A stretch of DNA of 64,000 nucleotides from Salipiger pentaromativorans (lineage in GTDB: Bacteria; Pseudomonadota; Alphaproteobacteria; Rhodobacterales; Rhodobacteraceae): positions 496,001 to 560,000 of the forward strand of contig NZ_JAMDHK010000002.1 of NCBI RefSeq assembly GCF_024721115.1, in the 5' to 3' direction. The stretch's first letter is position 1. Every line of letters begins with the position of its first letter. Made by a program: the position numbers and the translations under genes. Shown piece by piece: positions 1-7,868 of this stretch. The notes under the pieces were generated by a model. The model ran no database searches and had not been told where the DNA came from. It saw only the letters and a program-made list of their open reading frames with translations.

Positions 1-15
1 ACAATCGGCGCCGGC

Positions 16-46
16 CCACAGGCGGCGGATCGCCCGCCGCCTGTGG
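16..46 (-). terminator. GC-rich hairpin after the FMN reductase gene
   Basis: A perfect 12-bp inverted repeat (16-27 and 35-46) with a 7-nt loop lies just past the stop codon of the minus-strand reductase gene. No clear T-tract follows on either strand, so it may be a Rho-independent terminator of low quality or only a 3' stabilising hairpin. It could also serve a gene to the left of the window. Confidence 0.35.
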
Positions 47-52
47 CAGAAT

Positions 53-604
53 TCACGACAGTTTGTCGATCCAGGCGGCGAAGGCGCTCATGAAACCGCC
101 AAGGAATGCCTTGGTGTCCTCATTGGTCAGCCGGCCCTCGTCGTCGAGGATCTCGTGGATATGGCCCACATAGGCCTCGGGCTGCTGCATGGGCGGGGCG
201 TTCAGGAACACCAGCGACTGGCGCAGGTGGTGGTTCGCGCCGAACCCCGCGATGCCGCCCGGCGAGCCGGTGACGATGGCCGAGGGCTTGCCATCCCAGA
301 CGCTTGCGCCATAGGGGCGCGAGCCCACGTCCAGCGCGTTTTTCACGCTGGCGGGCAGCGAGCGGTTGTATTCCGGCGTCACGAACAGCACCGCATCGGC
401 GGCATTCACGAATTTCCGGAACCGCGTCCAGGCCTCGGGCACGTCGCCCTCGTCGAGATCGGGGTTGTAGAGCGGCAGGTCACCCGTTCCCACAAAGGAG
501 AAATCGAGCCCCTCGGGCGCCAGCCCGACCAGCGCCTGCGCCAGTTTCCGGTTGTAAGATCCCTCACGCAGAGATCCCACGATGACAGCGATATGTTTGG
601 ACAT
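53..604 (-). CDS. NAD(P)H-dependent FMN reductase family protein
   Basis: A flavodoxin-fold oxidoreductase of about 183 residues that probably reduces FMN or quinones in the cytosol with NAD(P)H. The N-terminus has the family's phosphate-binding loop (GSLREGSYNRKLA), followed by the mid-domain VTPEYNRSLPASVKNALD stretch and a GSPGG turn, all typical of the FMN_red family (ChrR/azoreductase-like). The reading frame opens four codons earlier (MEAKMSKH), but the start at MSKHIAVIVGS matches where homologues begin. It is transcribed alone, with a hairpin after its stop. The substrate cannot be told from sequence. Confidence 0.88.
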   Translation of the reverse strand: MSKHIAVIVGSLREGSYNRKLAQALVGLAPEGLDFSFVGTGDLPLYNPDLDEGDVPEAWTRFRKFVNAADAVLFVTPEYNRSLPASVKNALDVGSRPYGASVWDGKPSAIVTGSPGGIAGFGANHHLRQSLVFLNAPPMQQPEAYVGHIHEILDDEGRLTNEDTKAFLGGFMSAFAAWIDKLS

Positions 605-737
605 TTTTGCCTCCAAAATCTGATGGCAAAGACATAGCGCTGCGCGAAATAGCAGAGTAGACCGAATATCGAACCCAAAGCGTGCAGATTCGCACGGAAC
701 CGCCCCCGCGCTTCCGCGTTCCCCGCAAAAGCCGCCT

Positions 738-777
738 GTCTTTCATCTTTCCGGAAAATACGCCCGCCGGAGGCGTC
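738..777 (-). terminator. Hairpin plus ATTTTC tract downstream of the KAS gene
   Basis: Read on the minus strand, a short GC hairpin (ACGCC/GGCGT, 760-776) is followed by TATTTTCCGGAAAGATGAAAGAC, here split as TATTTTCCGG and AAAGATGAAAGAC. Almost the same tail follows the pyrH hairpin at 38687-38737, also about 40 nt past a stop codon. I read it as a recurring terminator or 3'-end element. Confidence 0.5.
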
Positions 778-801
778 CCTCCCGCGCCACGGGCGCCGCG
801 C

Positions 802-2010
802 TCAGACCTTGCGCAGCGCCAGCACCGCGTTGAGCCCGCCGAAGGCGAAAGCGTTCGACAGCACCACCGAGACCTCCGCCTCGCGCGCCTCGTTCGGCAC
901 CACATCGAGCGCGCATTCCGGATCGGGCTCCTCATAGCCGATGGTCGGCGCGATCACGCCGTCGCGCAGCGCCATGATGCAGGCCAGAAGCTCCACCGCC
1001 CCGGTGCCGCCGATGCAATGCCCGTGCATCGCCTTGGTGGACGAGATCATCAGCCGGTCCGCCTGCGGCCCCATGGCATCGGCCACCGCCGCGCATTCGG
1101 TCTTGTCATTGGCCGCCGTGCCGGTGCCGTGGGCATTCACATAGCCCACCTCCTCGCGGTCGATCCGGCCGTCGCGCAGCGCGCCGGTGATCGCCCGCGC
1201 GGCGCCCTGTTTCGAGGGCATCACGATGTCCGAGGCATCCGAGGTCATCGCAAAGCCTATCACCTCGGCGAGAATCTCGGCGCCCCGGGCGCGCGCGTGC
1301 TCGTATTCCTCGAACACATAGACCCCGGCGCCCTCGCCTTGCACCATGCCGTTGCGGTTGGCCGAGAACGGCCGGCAGGCGTCTTTCGACATCACCCGCA
1401 GCCCTTCCCAGGCCTTCACACCGCCGAAACACAGCATGGATTCCGACCCGCCGGTGATCATCACCGAACAGCTTCCCGAGCGCACCATCTGGAAGGCCAG
1501 ACCCATCGCATGGTTCGAGGAGGCACAGGCGGTGGCCACGGTGAAGGTCGGGCCGCACAGGTTGAACTCCATGCTCACATGGGACGCGGCGGCGTTGTTC
1601 ATCAGCTTCGGCACGACGAAGGGGTGAACCCGGTTCTTCCCCTCCTCATAGACCGAACGGTAATTCTCGTCCTGCGTGGTCAGCCCGCCGCCCGAGGTGC
1701 CCAGAACCACGCCCGAACAATCCGCCAGCTCGCCCTGAAGGCTCAGCCCCGACTGCGCGATGGCCTCGCGCGCGGCGATCAGCGCGAATTGCGTGAAGCG
1801 ATCGTACAGCGCAAGTTGCTGACGGTTGAAGGCCGCCGCCGGATCGTAGCCCTTGACCTGTCCGCCGATGCGGATCGCCAGCCGCTCAACATCGCGAAAC
1901 GCGAGATCCGAGATGCCGCAGCGGCCTTCGCGCATCGCCTCGAGCGTGGCAGGCACGTCGCGCCCCAGCGCGTTGATCGTTCCCGCGCCGGTTATGACGA
2001 CCCGTTTCAC
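802..2010 (-). CDS. beta-ketoacyl-[acyl-carrier-protein] synthase family protein
   Basis: A 402-residue condensing enzyme of the FabF/KAS II type that would extend an acyl chain held on an acyl carrier protein. The Cys-His-His triad is intact: Cys162 in VATACASSNHAMG, His294 in NAHGTGTAANDKTE and His331 in STKAMHGHCIGGTGAVE. Full family length. Its start codon overlaps the end of the upstream ACP gene by 4 nt (ATGA), so the two are translationally coupled, and lpxD lies just before them on the same strand. The context suggests a dedicated KAS/ACP pair for a special acyl chain, perhaps for the envelope, rather than housekeeping FabF. That role is inference. Confidence 0.92.
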   Translation of the reverse strand: MKRVVITGAGTINALGRDVPATLEAMREGRCGISDLAFRDVERLAIRIGGQVKGYDPAAAFNRQQLALYDRFTQFALIAAREAIAQSGLSLQGELADCSGVVLGTSGGGLTTQDENYRSVYEEGKNRVHPFVVPKLMNNAAASHVSMEFNLCGPTFTVATACASSNHAMGLAFQMVRSGSCSVMITGGSESMLCFGGVKAWEGLRVMSKDACRPFSANRNGMVQGEGAGVYVFEEYEHARARGAEILAEVIGFAMTSDASDIVMPSKQGAARAITGALRDGRIDREEVGYVNAHGTGTAANDKTECAAVADAMGPQADRLMISSTKAMHGHCIGGTGAVELLACIMALRDGVIAPTIGYEEPDPECALDVVPNEAREAEVSVVLSNAFAFGGLNAVLALRKV

Positions 2011-2267
2011 TTTGCCTGCTCGGAGATCAGCTTTTCGATCCCGGCGACGATCGTGGCCACCGAGGAGATGTCGAAATCGCTCTCCTCCGGCTCGTTGGCG
2101 TTGAACGGCACCGAGATGTCAAAGGCTTCCTCGATGGCAAAGATGCTTTCCACAAGGCCGAGGCTGTCGATCCCAAGATCCTCCAGCGTGCTTTCCATCG
2201 TCACATCCGATGGTTCCAGCACCGCCTGCTCGGCGATGATCGCGATCACACGGTCCTTCACACTCAT
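2007..2267 (-). CDS. acyl carrier protein (phosphopantetheine-binding)
   Basis: An 86-residue acyl carrier protein. Ser35 in the LGIDSLGLVE motif is the phosphopantetheine attachment site; the four-helix pattern and acidic recognition helix are typical. It differs from housekeeping AcpP (no DSLDTVE motif) and does not resemble rhizobial AcpXL. It sits between lpxD and the KAS gene on the same strand and overlaps the KAS start by 4 nt, so it is most likely the partner of that synthase. The acyl chain it carries is unknown. Confidence 0.93.
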   Translation of the reverse strand: MSVKDRVIAIIAEQAVLEPSDVTMESTLEDLGIDSLGLVESIFAIEEAFDISVPFNANEPEESDFDISSVATIVAGIEKLISEQAK

Positions 2268-2306
2268 GGCGCGGCGCTCCCTCTTCGTCGCTCGATCAGC
2301 GTCCGT

Positions 2307-3395
2307 CTACCCATTCCCCGCCAGCTTGGAAACCGCTTTCTTCAGCTCCGCCACGTCGCGGAAGAGGCGCGGCAGACGGCGCAGCCCCTTGTAGCTTTCC
2401 ACATGGCTGTCCATCTTCGTCGCGGGGTAGCCAAGCATCGCCCGGCCCGCCGGAACATTGGCCATCAGCATGGTGCCGGCGCCGGTGATCACGTTGTCGC
2501 CGACAAAGATATTATCGACCACGCCGGTCTGCCCGCCCAGCACCACGTTGTTGCCAAGCCGGGTGGAGCCGGCAATGCCCACCTGGCCGCAGAGCAGGCA
2601 GTTTTCGCCCACCACCACGTTGTGGCCGACCTGCACGAGATTGTCGATCTTGGTGCCGCTGCCGATCTTCGTATCGCGCACGGTGCCCCGGTCGATACAG
2701 GCGTTGGCGCCGATCTCCACATCGTCGCCGATGGTCACGCCGCCCAGCGAATGGATGCGCGCCCAGACCTGCGCCGCGTCATCGCCTTCGCGACCCAGCG
2801 TCTCGCGCACCTTTTCCACGCCCGAAGGTTCGGGCGTCACAAAGGAAAAACCGTCGCCGCCGATCACGGCACCCGGCTGCGCAATAAGCCGCGCGCCGAT
2901 GGTGACCCGGGCGCCGATCCGCACGCCGGGATGCAGCAGCGCTCCCGGCCCCAGCTCGGCCTGCCAGCCGATATGGCATTGCGGCCCGATCACCGCGCCC
3001 GCGCCGATGCGCGCCTCGGGACCGATCACCGTGAAGGGGCCGACCGACACGTCGGCGCCCAGCTCTGCCGTGGGGTCGATCACCGCCGAGGGGTGAATGC
3101 CCGGCGCAAAGCCCGCACCGGGATCCATCATCGCCGACAGGCCCGACAGCGCGTGGCGCGGGCGCTTGGCGAGGATCGCGGCCTTGAGCCCGAAATCCCG
3201 CCAGTCGGCCCCCGCCCAAAGCATCGCCGCCTGCGCCTGCCCCTGCGCGATCTGCGCGGCGAAATCAGGCTTCATCGCCAGCGCCAGCGACTGCGGGCCG
3301 GCCATGGCCGGTTCGGCCACGCCGTTCACGCGGAGAGAGGTCTCGCCCTGCGCCTCGAGCCCGAGCGCCTTGGCGATGTCTGCGATGCTGTACAT
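2307..3395 (-). CDS. lpxD: UDP-3-O-acylglucosamine N-acyltransferase
   Basis: A 362-residue lipid A enzyme that transfers a 3-hydroxyacyl chain from ACP to the 2-amino group of UDP-3-O-acylglucosamine. The N-terminal uridine-binding domain (about 1-100) is followed by a left-handed parallel beta-helix of hexapeptide repeats (about 105-330); the region [15 protein letters not shown] contains the expected catalytic histidine. In many proteobacteria lpxD sits between ompH and fabZ. Here that position is empty and the gene is next to a KAS/ACP pair. Its ribosome-binding site (GGAGG) lies in the 3' arm of a perfect hairpin immediately upstream. Confidence 0.96.
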   Translation of the reverse strand: MYSIADIAKALGLEAQGETSLRVNGVAEPAMAGPQSLALAMKPDFAAQIAQGQAQAAMLWAGADWRDFGLKAAILAKRPRHALSGLSAMMDPGAGFAPGIHPSAVIDPTAELGADVSVGPFTVIGPEARIGAGAVIGPQCHIGWQAELGPGALLHPGVRIGARVTIGARLIAQPGAVIGGDGFSFVTPEPSGVEKVRETLGREGDDAAQVWARIHSLGGVTIGDDVEIGANACIDRGTVRDTKIGSGTKIDNLVQVGHNVVVGENCLLCGQVGIAGSTRLGNNVVLGGQTGVVDNIFVGDNVITGAGTMLMANVPAGRAMLGYPATKMDSHVESYKGLRRLPRLFRDVAELKKAVSKLAGNG

Positions 3396-3401
3396 GAAAA
3401 G

Positions 3402-3423
3402 CCTCCGGGATCACTCCCGGAGG
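3402..3423 (-). promoter_or_regulatory. Hairpin sequestering the lpxD Shine-Dalgarno
   Basis: A perfect 9-bp stem (3402-3410 with 3415-3423) and 4-nt loop fills the 31-nt gap between the L,D-transpeptidase stop and the lpxD start. On the minus strand the 3' arm reads TCCCGGAGG and is followed by CTTTTC and ATG, so the ribosome-binding site is base-paired in the folded RNA. It could act as a weak terminator of the upstream gene, as a translational switch, or both. Confidence 0.6.
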
Positions 3424-3426
3424 GAT

Positions 3427-5067
3427 TTAGCTCCGCGGCGCGGCCAGCGCCACCCCTGCGGCAGAAAGCGCGTTCCAAAGCTTGGCGTCGCGGCCGTAAA
3501 CGTCGTTGCGGTAGTTCACCTTGCCCTTCGCCTTGGTAAAGGCAGTACGGTAGATCAGGTGCACCGGCACCGGCGCGTCGAGATTGACGCGGGTCTCGGC
3601 GCCCGAACGCAGGCGGGACTGGAAGAAGCCGACCGGATCGTCGGTCTGCGCCGCCAGAAGCGCATAGGCGAAATCCTTCGGATCGCTGAGCCGGACGCAA
3701 CCGTGCGAATAGGTGCGTTGCGTGTGATCGAAGAGACTTTTCGACGGCGTATCATGCAGATAGATGTTGTACTTGTTGGGGAACATGAACTTCACCTGCC
3801 CCAGCGCATTGCGCGGCCCCGGGGGCTGGCGCATGGCATAGGGGAAGCTGGCCGCGCTATATTGCGAGAATCCCCGCGACCGGTTCACCACCCGGCCCCG
3901 GCTGTCGGTGATCTGGAGATGCCCCGCCGCGCCCGGGTTGCGGCGCAGCAGCGGCAGGTATTCGTTCACGATGATCGACCGCGGCACGTACCAGGACGGG
4001 TTGATCACCATGAATTCCATCACGTCCGAAAATTCGGGCGTGCGGCGGTCGGGATCCTGATGGCCCACCACCGAGCGGGTCTCGAAGCTGACCTTGCCCG
4101 CGTCGATGATCCGGGCATGGAAATCGGTGAGATTGACCAGGATATGCCGCGTACCCAGCCCGTCGGGCAGGTTCAGCCAGCGTTCGCGCTCCATGGCGAC
4201 CAGCACCGATTTCAGCCGCTCCTCGGGCGCGATGTTGATCGCGCTCAGCGTCGCGGCCCCGGCCACGCCATCGGCCTCGAGCCCGTGATCGTCCTGAAAG
4301 GCGGCAACCGCCATGCGCATCGGCTCGTCATAGCGGGCCGACAGCGAGGTGCCGAGATAGCCCATCGCGATCAGCCGGTCGCGCAGCGCCACAACCGCCG
4401 CGCCGCTTTGCCCCGGCTCCAGCTTGCCACTGCGAATCGTCTCGCCCCAGCCGCCATGCGCAATGCGGTGTTCGAGCGTGAGCTTCTCGCGCATCAGCCG
4501 GGTATATTCGGGGCTTTTGGGCGCCAGATCGCGGAAGACCGTGCGCGGATCCTGATCTGCCAGCGCCTCGAGCAGCGGCTGCGACGGCAGGCGCTGCGGC
4601 TCGCGCTTGATGCCGGAATCGACCCGGCGCCCGTCGAGCAGACCGCCGTTCAGATCGTGGGCATAACGCAGGAAGACCTGGCTGAGTTCGACTTCGAGCA
4701 GACCGCGCGCCCGGTCGCCGCGCACCGCGCGCATCTGCGCCATCAGCCCGGCGAGATCGTAGCGTGCCGCCGGAAGCCCGTGGGCATCGGCCCCCGACAG
4801 CGCCGCGATCAGCGCGGCGCGGCGGTCGGCTGCGGCGGGCGACTCGGCGGTCCAGAGAGGCTCGAATCCGCGCTCCCGGTAGAAGGCGGCAAGGCCCTCG
4901 TCCTCGGCCAGCGACTCGGCCACCGCCTGTTTGTAGGCGGTCAGCGACAGGGTCTGCGCCGCAGCGCCCTGCGGTGCGGCTGCCAGGATCCACCCGGCGG
5001 CCAGCGCCACCGCCATGCCCGCCTTCACTCCAACTGCGATCTGCCTGCGCGAATTTGTCATACCCAT
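3427..5067 (-). CDS. L,D-transpeptidase family protein (YcbB/LdtD-like)
   Basis: A 546-residue periplasmic enzyme that forms 3-3 peptidoglycan cross-links. It has an N-terminal Sec-type signal peptide (SRRQIAVGVKAG...AAAQT, cleaved near residue 38), a scaffold region, a peptidoglycan-binding domain (about 215-265, AVVALRDRLIAMGY...GVAGAATL) and a YkuD catalytic domain (about 300-480) with the signature YSHGCVRLSDP, in which Cys457 is the nucleophile. Length and layout match YcbB/LdtD. It is divergent from a DUF882 peptidase gene, as ycbB and ycbK are neighbours in E. coli. Confidence 0.93.
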   Translation of the reverse strand: MGMTNSRRQIAVGVKAGMAVALAAGWILAAAPQGAAAQTLSLTAYKQAVAESLAEDEGLAAFYRERGFEPLWTAESPAAADRRAALIAALSGADAHGLPAARYDLAGLMAQMRAVRGDRARGLLEVELSQVFLRYAHDLNGGLLDGRRVDSGIKREPQRLPSQPLLEALADQDPRTVFRDLAPKSPEYTRLMREKLTLEHRIAHGGWGETIRSGKLEPGQSGAAVVALRDRLIAMGYLGTSLSARYDEPMRMAVAAFQDDHGLEADGVAGAATLSAINIAPEERLKSVLVAMERERWLNLPDGLGTRHILVNLTDFHARIIDAGKVSFETRSVVGHQDPDRRTPEFSDVMEFMVINPSWYVPRSIIVNEYLPLLRRNPGAAGHLQITDSRGRVVNRSRGFSQYSAASFPYAMRQPPGPRNALGQVKFMFPNKYNIYLHDTPSKSLFDHTQRTYSHGCVRLSDPKDFAYALLAAQTDDPVGFFQSRLRSGAETRVNLDAPVPVHLIYRTAFTKAKGKVNYRNDVYGRDAKLWNALSAAGVALAAPRS

Positions 5068-5283
5068 CCCGAAATAATACTGTCTGAAGCTCTAAACTAT
5101 TCTTGTTCATCAAGCGCCTAGCCTGTCTATTCACTTTTCCGCCAAATGACAAATTATGCAAGCCGCGCGCTCTCTCTGCATCGCGCCCGTTTGCTCGGCG
5201 CATTTGCGCCACAGGTGCGCGAGGATTTGCGCAGAAAATCGCCGAAACCTCTTGATAGTTCCGATTCGCGGGAAAAGACGCTT

Positions 5284-5312
5284 TCGGCACGATTCGAGAT
5301 ATGGCATATAAT
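5284..5312 (+). promoter_or_regulatory. Predicted sigma-70 promoter of the DUF882 gene
   Basis: A perfect -10 TATAAT (5307-5312) is preceded by TCGGCA (5284-5289) at 17-bp spacing, 82 bp before the ATG at 5395. The 327-bp divergent region (5068-5394) otherwise shows only AT-rich sequence near the transpeptidase start and no other gene. Confidence 0.6.
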
Positions 5313-5394
5313 TGGTGCATCTGGGGAGAGATGGCAGGTCCGTCCAACGAGGCGGCGAAACAGGTACAGCGACTATACGGGACAGGCGCTTCAC

Positions 5395-5964
5395 ATGACT
5401 GATACGACTGCAGGCGGCCTCACGCGCCGCGGCCTTCTTGGCGCATTTGCCGCCACATTCGTCACCGCAGCTCCGACTTACGCAAACGCCGCAGGATTCC
5501 TGCGCGGCGCGGGCGACATCCGGCGGCTCAGGATGTATTCCGGACGCACCGGCGAAAAGATCGACATGATCTACTGGATCGAGGGCGAGTACATTTCGGA
5601 ATCCCTCAAGCAGATCAATTACTTCATGCGCGACTGGCGCACCAACGATGTCAAATCCATCGACGCGCGCACCGTGGACATCATGACCGCCGCGCACAAT
5701 CTGATGGACTGCTCCGAGCCCTACATGCTGGTCTCGGGCTACCGCTCGCCCAAGACCAACGCCATGCTGCGGGCCCGCAGCTCGGGTGTGGCCAAGAACT
5801 CGCGCCACCTGCGCGGCGAGGCGGCGGATCTTCACCTCAACTCGCGCTCGGTCAACCAGATGGCCCGTGCCGCTCAGGCCTGCCGCGCCGGCGGTGTCGG
5901 CCGTTACTCCGGCTCGAGCTTCGTGCATATGGACTGCGGCCCGGTCCGCACCTGGGGGAGCTAA
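5395..5964 (+). CDS. DUF882 / YcbK family peptidoglycan peptidase-like protein
   Basis: A 189-residue exported protein of the DUF882 (M15-like) family, probably a zinc murein endopeptidase. The ATG at 5395 starts a Tat-like signal (LTRRGLLGAFAATF, cleaved near PTYANA). The mature part carries the metal-site pattern SRHLRGEAADLHL and the C-terminal FVHMDCGPVRTW, which supply the His, Asp and His ligands expected for M15-type folds. The frame is open upstream to 5146, but that part has no family similarity and lies before the predicted promoter. Divergent from an L,D-transpeptidase, which fits a shared wall-remodelling role. Confidence 0.9.
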   Translation: MTDTTAGGLTRRGLLGAFAATFVTAAPTYANAAGFLRGAGDIRRLRMYSGRTGEKIDMIYWIEGEYISESLKQINYFMRDWRTNDVKSIDARTVDIMTAAHNLMDCSEPYMLVSGYRSPKTNAMLRARSSGVAKNSRHLRGEAADLHLNSRSVNQMARAAQACRAGGVGRYSGSSFVHMDCGPVRTWGS

Positions 5965-6008
5965 GCGCTCCCCCTCCCTGCCCGTCTGTACAAGAGAAAC
6001 GTCCCGCG

Positions 6009-6043
6009 AGGCGCCCGGTTCCGGGCGCCTTTCTGTTTTTTTT
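6009..6043 (+). terminator. Strong Rho-independent terminator
   Basis: A perfect 10-bp stem (AGGCGCCCGG/CCGGGCGCCT, 6009-6018 and 6021-6030) is followed by TTCTGTTTTTTTT, 45 bp after the DUF882 stop codon. Confidence 0.92.
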
Positions 6044-6110
6044 GATCTTTCAAGATCCGCCTGCCGGTCACGTCGGCAGGAATCGGGGGAAACCGGGCGC
6101 TCGGCCCGGC

Positions 6111-6677
6111 TCAGCTCATGCGGCGCAGATAGGTCCAGGTCGGCACGGTCGCGTTGCGGGCCACCGAAAACGCCTCGGCATCGCCGATATATTCGAAACC
6201 GCTGTTGGTCAGCACCCGGGCCGAGGCCGGATTGTCCTGGAACACGCTCGCGAACATCGTGGCCGAGCCATAGGGGTTGGCTTCGAGCAGCGCCCGCACC
6301 GCCTCGGATGCGTGGCCGGTGTTCCAGTACGGCGGCGCGATCCAGTAACCGATCTCGCTCTGGTTGCGGTCGAGCCGCTCCAGCGAGATCAGCCCCATGA
6401 TCTCGGCCCCGCCATGCGCCGAGGCGTCCAACACCCAGACCTCGTCCTGCCGGTCGGCCTCGCCCGCGCGGGCGATGAACGCCTCGATGGTACCGGGCGG
6501 CAGCGGATGGGGAATCGAGGTGGTCATGCGCGCCACCCGCTCGTCGCCGGCGTAAAGCGCGATCAGCCCGGCATCCGACCGGCGCAGCGGGCGCAGGACA
6601 AAGCGTTCGGCCGCGATCTCGGGCTGCAGCACGGGAGGCGCCGGCGGAACGGGCATTTTCATCTGGTCGAGGCTCAT
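6111..6677 (-). CDS. GNAT family N-acetyltransferase
   Basis: A 188-residue acetyltransferase of the RimJ/RimL type (Acetyltransf_3). Recognisable elements are the opening strand ERFVLRPLRRSDA, the core motif EIMGLISLERLDRNQSEIGYWI and the acetyl-CoA region PPYWNTGHASEAVRALLE, followed by NPASARVLTNSGFEYIGD. The target may be a protein N-terminus or a small molecule; sequence does not decide. The frame opens further upstream, but GAGAGGAG lies 7-8 nt before the ATG at 6677 (MSLDQ), which I take as the start. It lies downstream of rpmA in the same direction, separated by a hairpin. Confidence 0.9.
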   Translation of the reverse strand: MSLDQMKMPVPPAPPVLQPEIAAERFVLRPLRRSDAGLIALYAGDERVARMTTSIPHPLPPGTIEAFIARAGEADRQDEVWVLDASAHGGAEIMGLISLERLDRNQSEIGYWIAPPYWNTGHASEAVRALLEANPYGSATMFASVFQDNPASARVLTNSGFEYIGDAEAFSVARNATVPTWTYLRRMS

Positions 6678-6740
6678 GTGCATACTCCTCTCATGCACTT
6701 GCATCGGGCAATCGGCGCCGTCCCCTCCTGAAACGCCGAA

Positions 6741-6764
6741 GGGGACCGGCTTGCGCCGATCCCC
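6741..6764 (-). terminator. Hairpin downstream of rpmA
   Basis: A 10-bp stem (6741-6750 with 6755-6764, one G-T pair) closes a 4-nt loop 27 bp past the rpmA stop on the minus strand. The following sequence is CTTCGGCGTTTC, only weakly T-rich, so termination strength is uncertain. Confidence 0.5.
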
Positions 6765-6790
6765 CTAAGTTCGCTCATCGCGAGATCGGC

Positions 6791-7060
<270 letters not shown>

Positions 7061-7078
7061 GGGTCAGTCTCCTATAAC

Positions 7079-7675
7079 TTAGTTGCCGGCCAGCTCTTTG
7101 GCCTGCTCGATCCAGCCTTCGCGCTCGATGCGGCCCTTGAAGGACAGCTTCTCGTCGAATTCGGCCACATCGGCTTCGGTCCAGGCGGCGATCTGAGCGA
7201 AGCTCGTCACACCAGCGGCGATCAGTTTCTTCTGCAGCGCCGGGCCAACGCCCGAGAGCTTGGTCAGGTCGTCGCCAGCGGCAGCGGCCGGTGCGGCGGC
7301 CTTCGGCGCGGCAGCAACCGAGCCCGCGCCCACGGCGGCCTTGACGCCCGAGGCATCGGCGCCCGAGGCGAGGATTTCGGTCACGCGCACGAGCGTCAGC
7401 TTCTGGCGGTGGCCCTTGGTGCGCTGCGAGCTGTGCTTGCGGCGGCGCTTGACGAAGTGGATGACCTTGTCACCCTTCACCTGGTCGATCACCTCGGCCT
7501 GAACGGCGGCACCCGCGACCAGCGGCGCGCCCACGACGACCTGGTCGCCGCCGAGCATGAGAATATCGTTGAACTGCACGGTTTCACCCGCGTCTGCGGC
7601 CAGCTTTTCCACCCGGAGCGTATCGCCCGACTGGACCTTGTATTGCTTGCCGCCGGTTTTCATCACCGCGAACAT
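7079..7675 (-). CDS. rplU: 50S ribosomal protein L21 with C-terminal helix-hairpin-helix extension
   Basis: A 198-residue L21. The first ~100 residues are the ribosomal protein ([18 protein letters not shown] ... [15 protein letters not shown]). An Ala-rich linker then leads to a ~60-residue tail ([20 protein letters not shown]) that is a helix-hairpin-helix-like module, as in many alphaproteobacterial L21 proteins. Bacterial L21 is usually near 103 residues, so the tail is nearly half the protein. The start at 7675 has AAGGA 8 nt upstream; the ATG at 7684 overlaps that site and is less likely. Confidence 0.97.
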   Translation of the reverse strand: MFAVMKTGGKQYKVQSGDTLRVEKLAADAGETVQFNDILMLGGDQVVVGAPLVAGAAVQAEVIDQVKGDKVIHFVKRRRKHSSQRTKGHRQKLTLVRVTEILASGADASGVKAAVGAGSVAAAPKAAAPAAAAGDDLTKLSGVGPALQKKLIAAGVTSFAQIAAWTEADVAEFDEKLSFKGRIEREGWIEQAKELAGN

Positions 7676-7821
7676 CTGCGTCATCCTTGCGTTTCCCGCG
7701 TCCTGTGGCGCCCTTTCGGGTCTTTCCGGGCCTTTGGCCCGCCTCGGACAGCGCGCCCTTCCGGGCTGTCGTTGATATATGAATCGAAACCGGGGCCGCA
7801 ATAGCCCCGTTCCGAGCCACG

Positions 7822-7850
7822 CTTATCGGGGCATACCCTTCAAATGTCAA
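7822..7850 (-). promoter_or_regulatory. Sigma-70 promoter of rplU-rpmA
   Basis: On the minus strand TTGACA (7845-7850) and GATAAG (7822-7827) are separated by exactly 17 bp. The expected leader of about 140 nt before rplU contains several small hairpins, including one with arms CGGGCC/GGCCCG and an AAA loop. The -35 box abuts the terminator of the upstream gene. Confidence 0.8.
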
Positions 7851-7868
7851 CCCGGCCTTTAGACCGGG
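7851..7868 (-). terminator. Short terminator hairpin of the DUF2059 gene
   Basis: Directly after the TAG stop at 7869, the minus strand folds as CCCGGTC/GGCCGGG with a TAAA loop, followed by TTGACATTTG. The downstream tract is also the -35 box of the rplU promoter, so terminator and promoter are packed together. Confidence 0.5.

Noticed and set aside
7675-7801. N-terminal extension of L21
   Set aside because: The extension lies in the leader after the predicted promoter and has no L21 similarity; the Shine-Dalgarno fits the ATG at 7675.
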